Of a stretch of DNA of 64,000 nucleotides, positions 23,519 through 32,667 are shown piece by piece. How positions within the stretch are numbered: position 1 is the first letter of the stretch; every line of letters starts with the position of its first letter. Where the stretch lies: assembly GCA_050299695.1 (NCBI GenBank), contig JBNKWI010000003.1:45973-109972 (forward strand), in the 5' to 3' direction. The notes under the pieces were generated by a model. The model was not told the DNA's origin and ran no database searches. It was given only the letters and a program-made list of their open reading frames with translations. The stretch comes from Ovoidimarina sp050299695 (GTDB lineage: Bacteria > Pseudomonadota > Alphaproteobacteria > Rhodobacterales > Rhodobacteraceae). The translations under genes were made by a program, and so were the position numbers.

Positions 23519-25669
23519 ATGCAAGCAGATATTGACAGGCGATTTCGACCACGAGCACGACTACTTCAGCATTTGGGTGATCAATTAATCGGTACCCCGA
23601 GGCTTGCCGTGTTCGAGCTAGTTAAGAATGCCTACGACGCGGATGCGTCAAAGGTTGAGGTGGAAATAGCGGGGATTGGTACTAAAACGCCCACGATCCG
23701 CGTGACGGACGACGGAACCGGCATGTCGCTTGAAACCGTGCGGGACATTTGGCTCGTGATCGCCCACGACCACAAAGAACGGCAGTTGGAAAAGAAAAAG
23801 CGAACCGCAAAAGGGCGCTTGCCACTTGGGTCCAAAGGGTTGGGTCGACTATCTGTCCACAAGCTCGGAAACCAAATTCGCATGGTGACGAGGGCTAAAA
23901 ATTCCCAAGAAGTTGTTGTCGATATCGACTGGAACAAGATGATAGCGCATGAGTTCCTGTCCGACGCCGAAGTCGACATCGAGGTGCGTGACCCTGAGAT
24001 TTTCACCGGGAAACAAACAGGAACCCAGCTGCAAATCTCAGAGCTGCGTGAGAAACGGTGGACCCGAGGAGAAGTGCGCCGCTTGTATCGCCAGATCACA
24101 TCGATTTCATCGCCGTTCGGGCAAGTTGAGCGTGACGACTTCCAAGCAACCCTCCAAGTCCCTGATGTGCCACAGTGGATCGAGCGACTGCCTGACCCTT
24201 CAGAGCTTCTGAAACGGGCGCCTTGGAGATATACCTTTGATTTTGATGGGGACTACTTCAGCTATCACTACAGCTTCCGGGGTATTCCCGGAATCCAGCG
24301 AAAGGCCAGAGACCTTGAAGAAAACGAGGTTTCACTCTTGGTACCGCCGCTGGAGGTCGACGACGACGACCCGCTTTTCAGCGGAAAATCTCAGCCGTCT
24401 ACAATGCGAAAGGTCATTGCGGACTTGCAGTCGATCGAGGGAATAGGTCCGATTTCCGGGGAATTCTATGTCTTTGACCTGACGCCACGGATCGCGAAGC
24501 AAATGGGCGAGACGAAGCTCATTAAGGATTTCCTAGATGAGAACGGCGGCATTCGAGTCTATCGAGATGGCATCAGGGTTTACGACTACGGAGAGCGGAG
24601 TAACGACTGGCTTGGGCTAGACCTGAAGCGTGTCAACAATCCGACGCGGGGATTGAGCCGCAACATCGTTGTCGGCCATGTTTCACTTGATCAGGATAGC
24701 AGCCCCGGACTGGTGGAGAAATCAAACCGGGAAGGCTTCATTGAGAACGAGGCCTACGAGAGATTCCGGCAACTCGTCTTGGGCGCAATTGACCCGCTCC
24801 AGCGAGAGCGCGAAGTCGACAGGAAAGCTATCAGGGAACTCCTGGGAGAAGTCCAAGACCCGGAAGTCCAGAGCATCATGGAGCCGGTTTCGAAAATCCG
24901 CGTCATCGCTGGCAAGAACAACCTTTCGGGGAAAATTGATCCACTTCTGGACCGGATTGAACACGAGTATGTCGAAATGAAAAATCGGCTCCTCGCAACG
25001 GGAATATCAGGCACCAGTCTTGCTGTCGTTTTTCACGAAATTGAGCAGGGAGTTAGGTCTCTCTACAAGAATATGGAGAGCCATCCAGATTTGGAAGCTG
25101 TCACATCTCAGGTTGAAGAGATGATGAAGCTCTTAGATGGGTTTTCCGACCTCCTGCGGAAGAAAGATCGCAAGCCTGTCGATCTTCGAAAGCTCATCAG
25201 GAGAGCGCGAGACTTGAACCGGATACGTTTCAGGCATCACAATGTGAAATTGGTGTGCCCTGCGGTGGAAGAGGACGCGCCTGAAGTCACTGTGTCCTGT
25301 TCCTTCGGACTCACGCTGGGTGCGATTACCAACATTATCGACAACGCGATCTATTGGATGCGAGCCAAGTGGCCCAATGAGGAGGATTCCGGAAGGGCAA
25401 TCCACATCGGAATTGACGAAGATTTTGACGACGGTCCAGCCATCATCATCGCCGATACCGGCCCCGGTTTCCGTGACGCACCGTCTGAACTTGTTCGCCC
25501 TTTCTATACTAGAAGACCGGAAGGGATGGGCATGGGCCTATACTACGCGAATATGGTGATGGAGCTAAATGACGGTGCGCTCTTGTTTCCGGATCATTCA
25601 CAGGTTGATATTCCAGACGATTTTGAAGGTGCGGTGATTGCGCTTCAATTTGCTGAATTGAAGGTCTGA
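23519..25669 (+). CDS. Two-GHKL-domain ATPase: MORC/Hsp90-like N-terminus fused to a histidine-kinase-like C-terminus
   Basis: A 716-residue protein with two GHKL ATPase modules. The first (about 20-230) has Hsp90/MutL/MORC motifs: Glu33 and Asn37 in FELVKNAYDAD, Asp64 in VTDDGTGM, and the lid GSKGLGRLS around 104-112. The middle is of unknown fold. The region near 495-560 is helical and carries FHEIEQG with His506, resembling a kinase H-box. The second module has N-box NIIDNAIYW (605-613), G1-box ADTGPGF (645-651) and EGMGMGLYYAN (about 668-678), as in sensor histidine kinases. No membrane segment is seen. It lies 3 bp before a receiver-domain gene. MutL/MORC-like ATPases are known in restriction-associated operons; phosphotransfer here is inference. 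Confidence 0.78.
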   Translation: MQADIDRRFRPRARLLQHLGDQLIGTPRLAVFELVKNAYDADASKVEVEIAGIGTKTPTIRVTDDGTGMSLETVRDIWLVIAHDHKERQLEKKKRTAKGRLPLGSKGLGRLSVHKLGNQIRMVTRAKNSQEVVVDIDWNKMIAHEFLSDAEVDIEVRDPEIFTGKQTGTQLQISELREKRWTRGEVRRLYRQITSISSPFGQVERDDFQATLQVPDVPQWIERLPDPSELLKRAPWRYTFDFDGDYFSYHYSFRGIPGIQRKARDLEENEVSLLVPPLEVDDDDPLFSGKSQPSTMRKVIADLQSIEGIGPISGEFYVFDLTPRIAKQMGETKLIKDFLDENGGIRVYRDGIRVYDYGERSNDWLGLDLKRVNNPTRGLSRNIVVGHVSLDQDSSPGLVEKSNREGFIENEAYERFRQLVLGAIDPLQREREVDRKAIRELLGEVQDPEVQSIMEPVSKIRVIAGKNNLSGKIDPLLDRIEHEYVEMKNRLLATGISGTSLAVVFHEIEQGVRSLYKNMESHPDLEAVTSQVEEMMKLLDGFSDLLRKKDRKPVDLRKLIRRARDLNRIRFRHHNVKLVCPAVEEDAPEVTVSCSFGLTLGAITNIIDNAIYWMRAKWPNEEDSGRAIHIGIDEDFDDGPAIIIADTGPGFRDAPSELVRPFYTRRPEGMGMGLYYANMVMELNDGALLFPDHSQVDIPDDFEGAVIALQFAELKV

Positions 25670-25672
25670 ACG

Positions 25673-27052
25673 ATGTTTTTGCATTCAAGATTTGTTGTTG
25701 TCGATGACAAAGAACACCATTTAAAAGGGATAAAACAGACGCTAGACACCCTCCGACTGGACTGTCACTCGAAACTCTACGATGATGAAACTGTTGGTGA
25801 TTGGCAGCCTTTGCCTGGGACGCGAATTCTCTTTCTTGATCAGAACCTAGTAACCGGAGCCACGTTCGGGACGACGGATAACAAGGTAGCATTCACAGCA
25901 ATTCAAGATGTGATCACGCGTGTCATTTGTCCGGATAGTGGTCCATATGGGCTAGTGCTCTGGGCCGAAGAACCCGATCTGGATGCCCTCAAAGCCAACC
26001 TCTTCGAACGCTTCACCGGAGAGGATGCTCGCTACCTGCCGGTCTTCTTCGCAGCGCTTCAAAAGGGTGACTACATCGACACCAATGACGGAACTATAAA
26101 AGAGCCTGCGAAACTTCAGGCTGATATCCAAGATAGGATGTCGCGAAGCCCGCAGATGAAAGCCCTCCTTAGCTGGGAGACTGATGTTGCCATCGCCGCT
26201 GGTGCCGTTCTTCGATCGATAATTGATCTTGTGTCCTTCGAAAAGCGTTCAACCGACGACTTTGGGACGGAACTCGGAAATGTGCTTTTTAGGCTGGCAC
26301 AGGCCGGAGCGGGAATAGATCGTGCTGAGGAGAACCCGCGAGAGGCTATAAATCATGTGCTGGTTCCCATCCTCGCGGACAGAGTTACGGAGCATGATCC
26401 ACAAGGCGACGCGGGAGACTCTTGGAAATCCGCTCTCGTGCCCCATAAGGACAAGTTCGCCGCAGTTCCTGTTCAAGCCGCAATCAACACTGCCATCCAC
26501 GTTTCACGGGCATCGTCTCCTAGCAGCGCCCCAATACTACCCACTGACCTGGGAGCGGTAGTCGCCTTTCCTTTTGAAAAAGAAACTCAAGCCCTACTCG
26601 AACTATTTGACCTTACTGTTGAAAAACTTTGCCTGGATACCGTGTTTGGGATGCACAAAGAGGATTGGTCGAAATGCTCACTTAGACTGATACAGATTGG
26701 CGCGTCTTGTGATCAGGCACAACCCAAGGATGGGCCGCTCCTTTACCTTCTAGGGCTTGAGTGGCCGTTCGACAATGTTAACGGTTCAAAAGAAAATAAC
26801 GCTAAGCTACATGCTAGAAAGAGTTCCAAGTCAGGGTTGGAGTGGAAGACGCCAGCAATACTTGTTGGCGAAAAATCGGTTCCTGGAAAGCTATCTGTTT
26901 TCTTGAATTGCACGTTCAGTGCGACGCGCGCCCAAGTGGCGGATTGGACAGTTGCCTATCGGATGAGAGAAGAGTTGATATCAAAGCTTACCCAAGAGTT
27001 TGCTCGGCACATTTCGAGGCCCGGAATTCTCACCACGAGTCCAGATGACTAA
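25673..27052 (+). CDS. Receiver-domain protein paired with the GHKL ATPase
   Basis: A 459-residue protein. The first ~120 residues look like a response-regulator receiver: acid pair Asp11-Asp12 in FVVVDDKEHH, and a candidate phospho-acceptor Asp56 at the end of strand 3 (ILFLDQNL). The remaining ~330 residues match no domain I recognise; there is no DNA-binding helix-turn-helix. It starts 3 bp after the upstream kinase-like gene and shares its lower G+C, so the two form one unit. It may be the output (effector) of the pair. The 3' end overlaps the opposite-strand EcoRII-type gene by 4 bp. Confidence 0.72.
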   Translation: MFLHSRFVVVDDKEHHLKGIKQTLDTLRLDCHSKLYDDETVGDWQPLPGTRILFLDQNLVTGATFGTTDNKVAFTAIQDVITRVICPDSGPYGLVLWAEEPDLDALKANLFERFTGEDARYLPVFFAALQKGDYIDTNDGTIKEPAKLQADIQDRMSRSPQMKALLSWETDVAIAAGAVLRSIIDLVSFEKRSTDDFGTELGNVLFRLAQAGAGIDRAEENPREAINHVLVPILADRVTEHDPQGDAGDSWKSALVPHKDKFAAVPVQAAINTAIHVSRASSPSSAPILPTDLGAVVAFPFEKETQALLELFDLTVEKLCLDTVFGMHKEDWSKCSLRLIQIGASCDQAQPKDGPLLYLLGLEWPFDNVNGSKENNAKLHARKSSKSGLEWKTPAILVGEKSVPGKLSVFLNCTFSATRAQVADWTVAYRMREELISKLTQEFARHISRPGILTTSPDD

Positions 27053-28284
27053 GAAGCGACTGCGATCAAACGCAGATCGCCCATGAAGCTCTCAAGGGTC
27101 TGAATGTCCGCCCGGATGCTGGCTGGGAATTTTCCGATCAACGGTTCGGGCACCACAAGCCGCACGTTCGCCAGCGTCATTTCCCGGAACTGCGCCTCGG
27201 AAACGCCTTCCTGCAAGGTCAGAAGGTGCTTCACCGGAATCCGGTCTGCCTCGTTCAGAACCTGCCGCCAGCGGTCGCGGCAGGTGGTCTTGGTGGCAAG
27301 CATTCGCAGCTGGGCCGCCGGAAAGCTCGGATCACGATAGGCCGCCTGTGATGGGAACAGAAAGTCCGGTCGCTTGCCCGGCTCCGATTGCGGCCCGTGC
27401 TCGAAATCCGCACCCTCCCGGAACCGTTCTTCTATCAGGATTTCCCGGGTGTGCAGTTCAAGCGAGCGCCCCGAGCGCGCCTTGCGTCGTTGCAGGACTG
27501 TCTGTGCCCGTGATATGAAATCGTCCAAGGTGGTGAAGCCCGCCTTGATCGCGGGAAGCTCTATCGCCTCCTCCACGCTGCGGAAGATTTCAAACTCGCA
27601 TTCCCGGCGGCGCAGAAGTCGTTTGTCGGGCGGGGTGCCGTGCTCAGGGCGAAGCTCCACCGTCTTGCGCACGATCTCCGCCCCGGTCGGGAACTGCGCC
27701 AGCCATGCGGGCGGAATCTCGGCCGGTTCAAGCCAGCAACTCGCGCGCCCGGCAGCATAGGGTGGAAACAGCCCGGGTTGCTCGGGGGACCACATGACGA
27801 AGCGCCCGGGCTCAATCGGCCCGAACCGCTCCTCGGCAATATCCTCCTCGGTCTCGTGGCGGCACACCCAGACATGGCAGCTTGTCGCGGCGCCGTTCTG
27901 GTCCAGCGGGAAGGCGAAGACTGCAAGCGCGCCCGTGCTTTCCGGGTCCAGTAGCGCCGAGGCCCCACCCCCGAAATTGGTCAGCCGGGTTTCGTCGCGG
28001 CCGTTCGGTTTCCCCTCGTGGCGCTTCGAGTTGTAATAGATCACCCGCACTTCCCTTGCGTCCATGTGGGAGTCGACGGCCAGTTCAAAGCGGTGATCGG
28101 GATTCTTCTCGTCGGTCCGGTTGATCATCGGGAAGATGCGGAACAGGAAGTCTTTCGGAATATAGGGGCCTGCCTGATGCGCGCCGTTGGCGAGCGTGTC
28201 ATTGCCCGAAAGGCGCTTCACAAAAAGGGCCACACCGGGCGCGCAGAAAACCCCGAGCCAATCCGTGAAATCAGAAACTGCCAC
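27049..28284 (-). CDS. EcoRII-type type II restriction endonuclease
   Basis: A 411-residue protein about the length of EcoRII (404). The C-terminal catalytic domain has KRPDFLFPS...Y and KTTCRDRWRQVL. Tyr316, Lys332 and Arg338 keep the exact spacing (16 and 6) of the EcoRII catalytic residues Tyr308, Lys324 and Arg330. The N-terminal half would be the effector-DNA binding domain. The predicted target is CCWGG-like, by family only. I chose GTG 28284 because GGGAGAGG stands 5 nt upstream; the frame extends to a TTG at 28299. It overlaps the end of vsr, in an operon dcm-vsr-REase read right to left. Confidence 0.88.
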   Translation of the reverse strand: MAVSDFTDWLGVFCAPGVALFVKRLSGNDTLANGAHQAGPYIPKDFLFRIFPMINRTDEKNPDHRFELAVDSHMDAREVRVIYYNSKRHEGKPNGRDETRLTNFGGGASALLDPESTGALAVFAFPLDQNGAATSCHVWVCRHETEEDIAEERFGPIEPGRFVMWSPEQPGLFPPYAAGRASCWLEPAEIPPAWLAQFPTGAEIVRKTVELRPEHGTPPDKRLLRRRECEFEIFRSVEEAIELPAIKAGFTTLDDFISRAQTVLQRRKARSGRSLELHTREILIEERFREGADFEHGPQSEPGKRPDFLFPSQAAYRDPSFPAAQLRMLATKTTCRDRWRQVLNEADRIPVKHLLTLQEGVSEAQFREMTLANVRLVVPEPLIGKFPASIRADIQTLESFMGDLRLIAVAS

Positions 28285-28738
28285 TCGCCTCTCCCGCAAT
28301 CGTTTCTTCTATCGGGCCATTGGTCAGCCAATCAGCCGCCCGGTCAAGAACCTCGTCCACAGGCAGCCGCTCCCGCCCTTTGAGGGCGCATTCCCAGATC
28401 GTCAGCACCCGCCACCCATCGGCCAGAAGGGTGGCCTCGGCAGCCTCGTCCCGGGCGCGGTTGCCCTCTATCTTCGCTTCCCAGAACTCGCGCCGCGTGG
28501 CGGGCAGCCGGAACAGGTGGCAGCCGTGCCCGTGCCAGAAGCACCCGTGAACGAAGATCACCGCGCGGCGCCCGGGAAACACCAGATCGGGCGAGCCGGG
28601 CAACCGGCGGTCGTGCAGCCTGTAGCGGAAGCCCCGGGCATGGAGCCCCCGCCGCAGGGTCATTTCGGGCCGCGTGTCCTTGCCCCGGATTCCCGCCATC
28701 ATCCGGGAGCGGGTCGCGGCGTCCACCACGTCAACCAA
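28271..28738 (-). CDS. vsr: Very short patch repair endonuclease
   Basis: A 155-residue Vsr homologue that nicks beside T:G mismatches made when 5-methylcytosine deaminates. Catalytic residues align with E. coli numbering: Asp51 (GSPDLVF), His64 and His69 (FVHGCFWHGHGCHLF). The start TTG at 28738 gives an N-terminus matching E. coli Vsr residue for residue in length (MVDVVDAATRSRMM) and overlaps the dcm stop; GTG 28729 is an alternative. Its place between the methyltransferase and endonuclease genes fits protection of the methylated target. Confidence 0.9.
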   Translation of the reverse strand: MVDVVDAATRSRMMAGIRGKDTRPEMTLRRGLHARGFRYRLHDRRLPGSPDLVFPGRRAVIFVHGCFWHGHGCHLFRLPATRREFWEAKIEGNRARDEAAEATLLADGWRVLTIWECALKGRERLPVDEVLDRAADWLTNGPIEETIAGEASGSF

Positions 28739-30005
28739 CGAGAGGCAACCGCCTTTGCAGGTGCTCTTGATCCTGCGCCGCTTCGGCCGCGATGTAGGGC
28801 AGCATGTGGCGGGCCACCGCTTCGATCACCGGGACGGCCACCGAGTTCCCGAATTGCTTGTAAGCCTGAGTGTCGGAAACCGGGATGATGAACGTGGATT
28901 CGCCCGGCTTGTCGAACCCCATCAAGCGGGCGCATTCCCGGGGGGTCAGGCGGCGCGGGTTCTGCCCTACGCCTCGGTCAATCAGGATTTCCGAGCCGTC
29001 TTTGTAATAACGGGCCGAGAGGGTGCGCGCCGCGTCTCCCCGGCCCACCAACCCGAAGCCGAACCCGTTCCCGGCCGCCCGGTGCTTGGCCGCGTAGTCT
29101 TGCAGATACCGCCACAAGTGATCGGTCAGCGTGTATTTGTCGCTCACCCGGCCCTTGGCATCCGTATAGTGCTTGTCCGGCCCCTTCTCGGTGCCGTCCT
29201 CGGGGTGCAGGATCGTCCCGAGCTTCGGCCCGTTGAGCGGCGAAGGCACGTCCAGATCGTCAAACGAGAAATCACACTCCTCCCGGAACCCGGCAATCAG
29301 GATGCGTTCCCGGTGCTGCGGGACATAGCCCTTGGCGTTGATGACGCGCGGCGTGGGCACATGATAGCCAAGCTCGCGCAGGTTGCGCATGATCACCTCG
29401 AACGTGCGTCCCTTGTCGTGGTTAACGAGGTTTTTCACGTTCTCAAGCAGGAATGCCTTCGGCCGGTGCTCGGCAATGATCCGGGCCACATCAAAGAAAA
29501 GCGTCCCCTGCGTCTCGTCCGCGAAGCCGTGGGCGCGGCCCAGCGCGTTCTTCTTGCTCACGCCAGCGATGCTGAACGGCTGGCACGGAAAGCCCGCTAG
29601 CAGAAGGTCATGCTCGGGAATGTCCTTCGCCTCGGTCTTGGTAATGTCCCCCGAAATCTCGTGATCGTCATGGGGGAAGTTCGCCGCATAAGTGGTCTTG
29701 GCGAAGCGGTCCCATTCCGACGTGAAGACGCATTTGCCGCCCAAAGGCTCGAACCCACGGCGAATCCCGCCGATCCCCGCGAACAGGTCGATAAACCGGA
29801 AGGCAGGCTTCTCGGGTTCGGACGCACTACGCTTGTTCACGAGGTCTTCCAGCACCACGAGCGCGGCTTTCCTGGGCGTGGCCTCGCCCCGTTCCCAACG
29901 GTAGAGGGTCGCCGGAGAATAGCCAGTGAGCGGGGCCAGTGCCTCTAGAGACAGACCTGCGCGCTCGCGCAGACGGGAGAAGTGGGAACGGGATCCATCA
30001 AGCAT
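28731..30005 (-). CDS. dcm: DNA (cytosine-5) methyltransferase with N-terminal helix-turn-helix
   Basis: A 424-residue m5C methyltransferase. The N-terminal ~60 residues are an XRE-like HTH (LAPLTGYSPATLYRWERGEATPRKAAL). Then come motif I DLFAGIGGIRRGFE, motif IV AGFPCQPF with catalytic Cys141, motif VI ENVKNL, motif VIII QHRERI and motif X QFGNSVAVPV. In EcoRII/SsoII-type enzymes such an HTH lets the methyltransferase repress its own gene. I chose ATG 30005 with AGAGAGG upstream; the frame extends to a TTG at 30026. It is the first gene of the restriction operon. Confidence 0.92.
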   Translation of the reverse strand: MLDGSRSHFSRLRERAGLSLEALAPLTGYSPATLYRWERGEATPRKAALVVLEDLVNKRSASEPEKPAFRFIDLFAGIGGIRRGFEPLGGKCVFTSEWDRFAKTTYAANFPHDDHEISGDITKTEAKDIPEHDLLLAGFPCQPFSIAGVSKKNALGRAHGFADETQGTLFFDVARIIAEHRPKAFLLENVKNLVNHDKGRTFEVIMRNLRELGYHVPTPRVINAKGYVPQHRERILIAGFREECDFSFDDLDVPSPLNGPKLGTILHPEDGTEKGPDKHYTDAKGRVSDKYTLTDHLWRYLQDYAAKHRAAGNGFGFGLVGRGDAARTLSARYYKDGSEILIDRGVGQNPRRLTPRECARLMGFDKPGESTFIIPVSDTQAYKQFGNSVAVPVIEAVARHMLPYIAAEAAQDQEHLQRRLPLVG

Positions 30006-30273
30006 GGCGCAGCCTCTCTGGGGCAAATTTTCTCATTATTGATGTATTCGACACACGGAAACAAGAACAAAAGGAGAATTTTTCGGTTAGAGTGCTAGGT
30101 TTAGGTAAAGAATGAATTGCCAAGCTTCCGGGGGGTTGGAAACAAACCACCGACACGGGGTTCCTGCATTCTCCACCCAACCATTTGAGCGGGGCGACCC
30201 TGCCACGTATGGCTGCTTTTCAGATCTTCCAAGTGCGTCATGCATTCGCAGCGAAGTCGGCTTTCCGCCCTCC

Positions 30274-31155
30274 CTACACCTCCCCGATCCGCACCTCCTC
30301 ACCCCTCGACCGCCTCCACGCTCCGTCAAACATCCGTTCGCAGGGAGTAGCGAGGCACTTGGGGAGGACTTGGGTCAACACAGCCGCCTGAACCCGATGC
30401 GGCAGCGCCGAGGACATCTCCAGAAACGTTTGCCGGTCCCTGTCGGAGCGAAACACCCAGAGCAACAGCAGGTTTGCCTTGAGGCCGTAGTGGCGTCGGG
30501 CGAGGTCTTCCTCGATCACGCGCTGATACTGCTCAAGCGGCCGCGTCCAGCTCTTCCGTTTCGATCGCGACGCTTTCGGCTCAGTCCCACGGTCCACCTC
30601 CAAGGCAAAGGCGCGGTAGCTGTCGCCGTAGTCGAGCGCGAAGAGCTGATCCGGGATGAGCTTCGAGTGCCCGATTGGAATGGCCAACTCCGCACCTTTG
30701 ATCGCGAGGATTTCATGCGTCGGGATGTACCGCACACCGTTGCGGGCGGCGGCGATGTCGATCGAGCTGGTGACGCAGGACACCGCGTAGCCGTGCCACC
30801 AATGCCCAGTCGGGCGGACGGTCGGTTCGGCGATGCCTATGTCGGCAAGGTGCGCTTTGGCCCCTCGTGTTAGGTCGTAGATGTATGGCTTGAACTCGGC
30901 GCGCTCGGTCGCGCGCTGTTGGGGTGGCAGCGACAGATAACCGCCGGCGCGGAGCTTCTGCATGTCCCTGAGCGCCGTATCCCCGCAACGGTGGGTGTCG
31001 CGCGTGAGCTCGTAGAGATACTGCGATGATTGCGGGCCATGCCGCTCGATGTGCTTCAACCAGCGAAGCTCGCGTGCAGTCGGGCGCACACGGTCGCGCG
31101 GCGCGATGTGGTGGAACGTGGCGCGTCCGAGGCTATCGGTCTGGAGATCCTTCAT
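30274..31155 (-). CDS. Replication-relaxation-like protein
   Basis: A 293-residue protein resembling the replication-relaxation (Replic_Relax) family of plasmids and integrative elements. The N-terminal part is a predicted winged helix (TARELRWLKHIERHG...TALRDMQKLRAGGYL). Then come HGYAVSCVTSSIDIAAA and a nuclease-like stretch LIPDQLFALDYGD...AFALEVDRGTE with the D...E.D pattern of PD-(D/E)XK-type folds. It sits 21 bp downstream of the truncated coupling-protein gene, an association common in mobile elements. The function is not firmly known. Confidence 0.65.
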   Translation of the reverse strand: MKDLQTDSLGRATFHHIAPRDRVRPTARELRWLKHIERHGPQSSQYLYELTRDTHRCGDTALRDMQKLRAGGYLSLPPQQRATERAEFKPYIYDLTRGAKAHLADIGIAEPTVRPTGHWWHGYAVSCVTSSIDIAAARNGVRYIPTHEILAIKGAELAIPIGHSKLIPDQLFALDYGDSYRAFALEVDRGTEPKASRSKRKSWTRPLEQYQRVIEEDLARRHYGLKANLLLLWVFRSDRDRQTFLEMSSALPHRVQAAVLTQVLPKCLATPCERMFDGAWRRSRGEEVRIGEV

Positions 31156-31175
31156 GGCGGGGAGAATACGCCCCC

Positions 31176-31586
31176 TCAGAGCTCCGGCGAAGGTTTCAGG
31201 GGATCATCGATGTCGTTTTCGGGCGGGGGTTCCGGCGGGTCCTCTGGCTCCGGTTCCTCGTGGCTGACCGTAGGTGACCAGGGCTCCGCATAGGCCGAAC
31301 GGCAGTGTTGCCGGATCGCCGCAAGCTCGTCCTTTGTGCGCTGCGGCAGGTGTTCGAGGACGAAGAACGGGAACGACATCGGCACCGCCCGCTCGGTGAG
31401 CCCGCGCACGTAGGTGGCGAAGGTGCCCTTGGGTTGCTGCTGGATCAATTGCGGATCGGCGGACATCTGACCGGCGAGCGCACGGGCATCGCGGGCCGAG
31501 ACACCGCCCGCGAGCTTGATCGACGTATTGGCCTCGAAGGCCTCCTGCAATCCGTTCGAGAGCTGTCCGAGATACTGGTGCGCCAT
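31176..31586 (-). pseudogene. C-terminal fragment of a conjugative coupling ATPase (TraG/VirD4-like), cut by an IS
   Basis: About 136 codons remain, reading AMAHQYLGQLSNGLQEAFEANTSIKLAGGVSARDARALAGQM and then a Pro/Glu-rich tail. The A-x-QYL...AFEANTSIK...DAR-LA pattern is that of the last part of type IV secretion coupling ATPases; the Walker motifs and membrane part are gone. The IS5-family element begins exactly where the reading frame breaks, at 31587. No remainder of the gene appears on the other side of the IS, so the N-terminal part was deleted or never present. Confidence 0.7.
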
Positions 31587-32637
31587 GGCGTTGTTGCACA
31601 AATCGGGTGATGGATTCACTGGGTGAATCCAGTGTGATAGCCCGGGAGGCATGAGCAGTTGGGCGCAGACGAAGTACAAGACCACGAACTGGTGGGCTTA
31701 CAATGAGGCGTTGAAGGGGCGAGGGTCGCTGACGGTGTGGTTCGATCCCGAGATGGCGTGGAAGCCACCGCCGAGTGGGAAGCGTGGTCGCCAGCCGAGC
31801 TTCAGCGATGCCGCGATCCAGACTTGCCTGACGATGAAGGTATTGTTCGGTATGCCCCTGAGGCAGACGACAGGGTTCGTGCAAAGCCTTCTGCGCCTGG
31901 TCGGGCTGGATTGGACAGTGCCGGACTTCAGCACCCTGTGCCGTCGCCAGCGGAAGCTGAACGTAAGCATCCCATACCGTGGCGGCGCGGGGCCGCTGAA
32001 CTTGCTTGTCGACAGCACCGGCATCAAGGCCGAAGGCGAAGGAGAGTGGAACGCCCGCAAGCACGGCGGACCCAAACGGCGGCTTTGGCGCAAGATACAC
32101 ATCGGCATCGATGAGGAAACACTGGAGGTCCGAGCCGTCGAGGTCACCGGAAGCAACATAGGTGATGCGCCCATCCTACCTGACTTGCTCGACCAGATCC
32201 CGGCAGGCGAAGAGATCGGTTCCGTGACGGCCGACGGTGCCTACGACACCCGCAAATGCCATGAGGCAATTGCTGCGCGAAACGCAGCCGCAGTCATCCC
32301 GCCGCGAAAGAACGCCAAGCCCTGGAAACCGACGAGCCCGGGCGCCATGGCCCGGAACGAAGCTCTGCGGAGCTCGAAGTACCTGGGCCGGGCCATCTGG
32401 CGACGATGGAGCGGGTATCACCGCAGAAGCCGTGTCGAGAGCAAGATGAACTGCATCAAGCTGCTCGGCCAATCCCTCATGGCCCGCGACTTCGAGCGCC
32501 AGGTCGCCGAACTGCAGGTTCGTATCGCCGTCCTGAACGGATACACCGCCCTCGGCATACCCGTCACAGTGCCCGTAGACTAAATCCGTCCGGGGAAAGG
32601 GGAGCCGCGCTCAGACCCCGATTTGTGCAACAACGCC
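31587..32637. mobile_element. IS5-family insertion sequence, 1051 bp
   Basis: Bounded by perfect 21-bp inverted repeats: GGCGTTGTTGCACAAATCGGG at 31587-31607 and its reverse complement at 32617-32637. It encloses one transposase gene. The GG ends and TTGTTGCACAAATC core recall the IS903 group, which makes 9-bp target duplications. The flanking bases (GTGCGCCAT and GAAGTGGTA) do not match, so this copy lacks a duplication. Confidence 0.88.
31651..32583 (+). CDS. IS5-family DDE transposase
   Basis: A 310-residue DDE transposase, apparently intact. Catalytic residues can be placed: Asp121 (LLVDSTGIK), Asp195 (VTADGAYDT) and Glu263 in the RVESKMNCIK motif (the Y-x2-R-x3-E-x6-K signature, YHRRSRVESKMNCIK). 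The N-terminal KYKTTNWWAYNEALKGRGSL is typical of IS5/IS903-group transposases. It lies within 21-bp inverted repeats with 64 bp on the left and 54 bp on the right. Confidence 0.92.
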   Translation: MSSWAQTKYKTTNWWAYNEALKGRGSLTVWFDPEMAWKPPPSGKRGRQPSFSDAAIQTCLTMKVLFGMPLRQTTGFVQSLLRLVGLDWTVPDFSTLCRRQRKLNVSIPYRGGAGPLNLLVDSTGIKAEGEGEWNARKHGGPKRRLWRKIHIGIDEETLEVRAVEVTGSNIGDAPILPDLLDQIPAGEEIGSVTADGAYDTRKCHEAIAARNAAAVIPPRKNAKPWKPTSPGAMARNEALRSSKYLGRAIWRRWSGYHRRSRVESKMNCIKLLGQSLMARDFERQVAELQVRIAVLNGYTALGIPVTVPVD

Positions 32638-32667
32638 GAAGTGGTATGAAAATCTATGAGAAGGTCT

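Noticed and set aside
30112..30873. Plus-strand frame opposite the replication-relaxation-like gene
   Set aside because: No known pattern; the minus-strand frame has coherent domains and sits behind the coupling-ATPase fragment.
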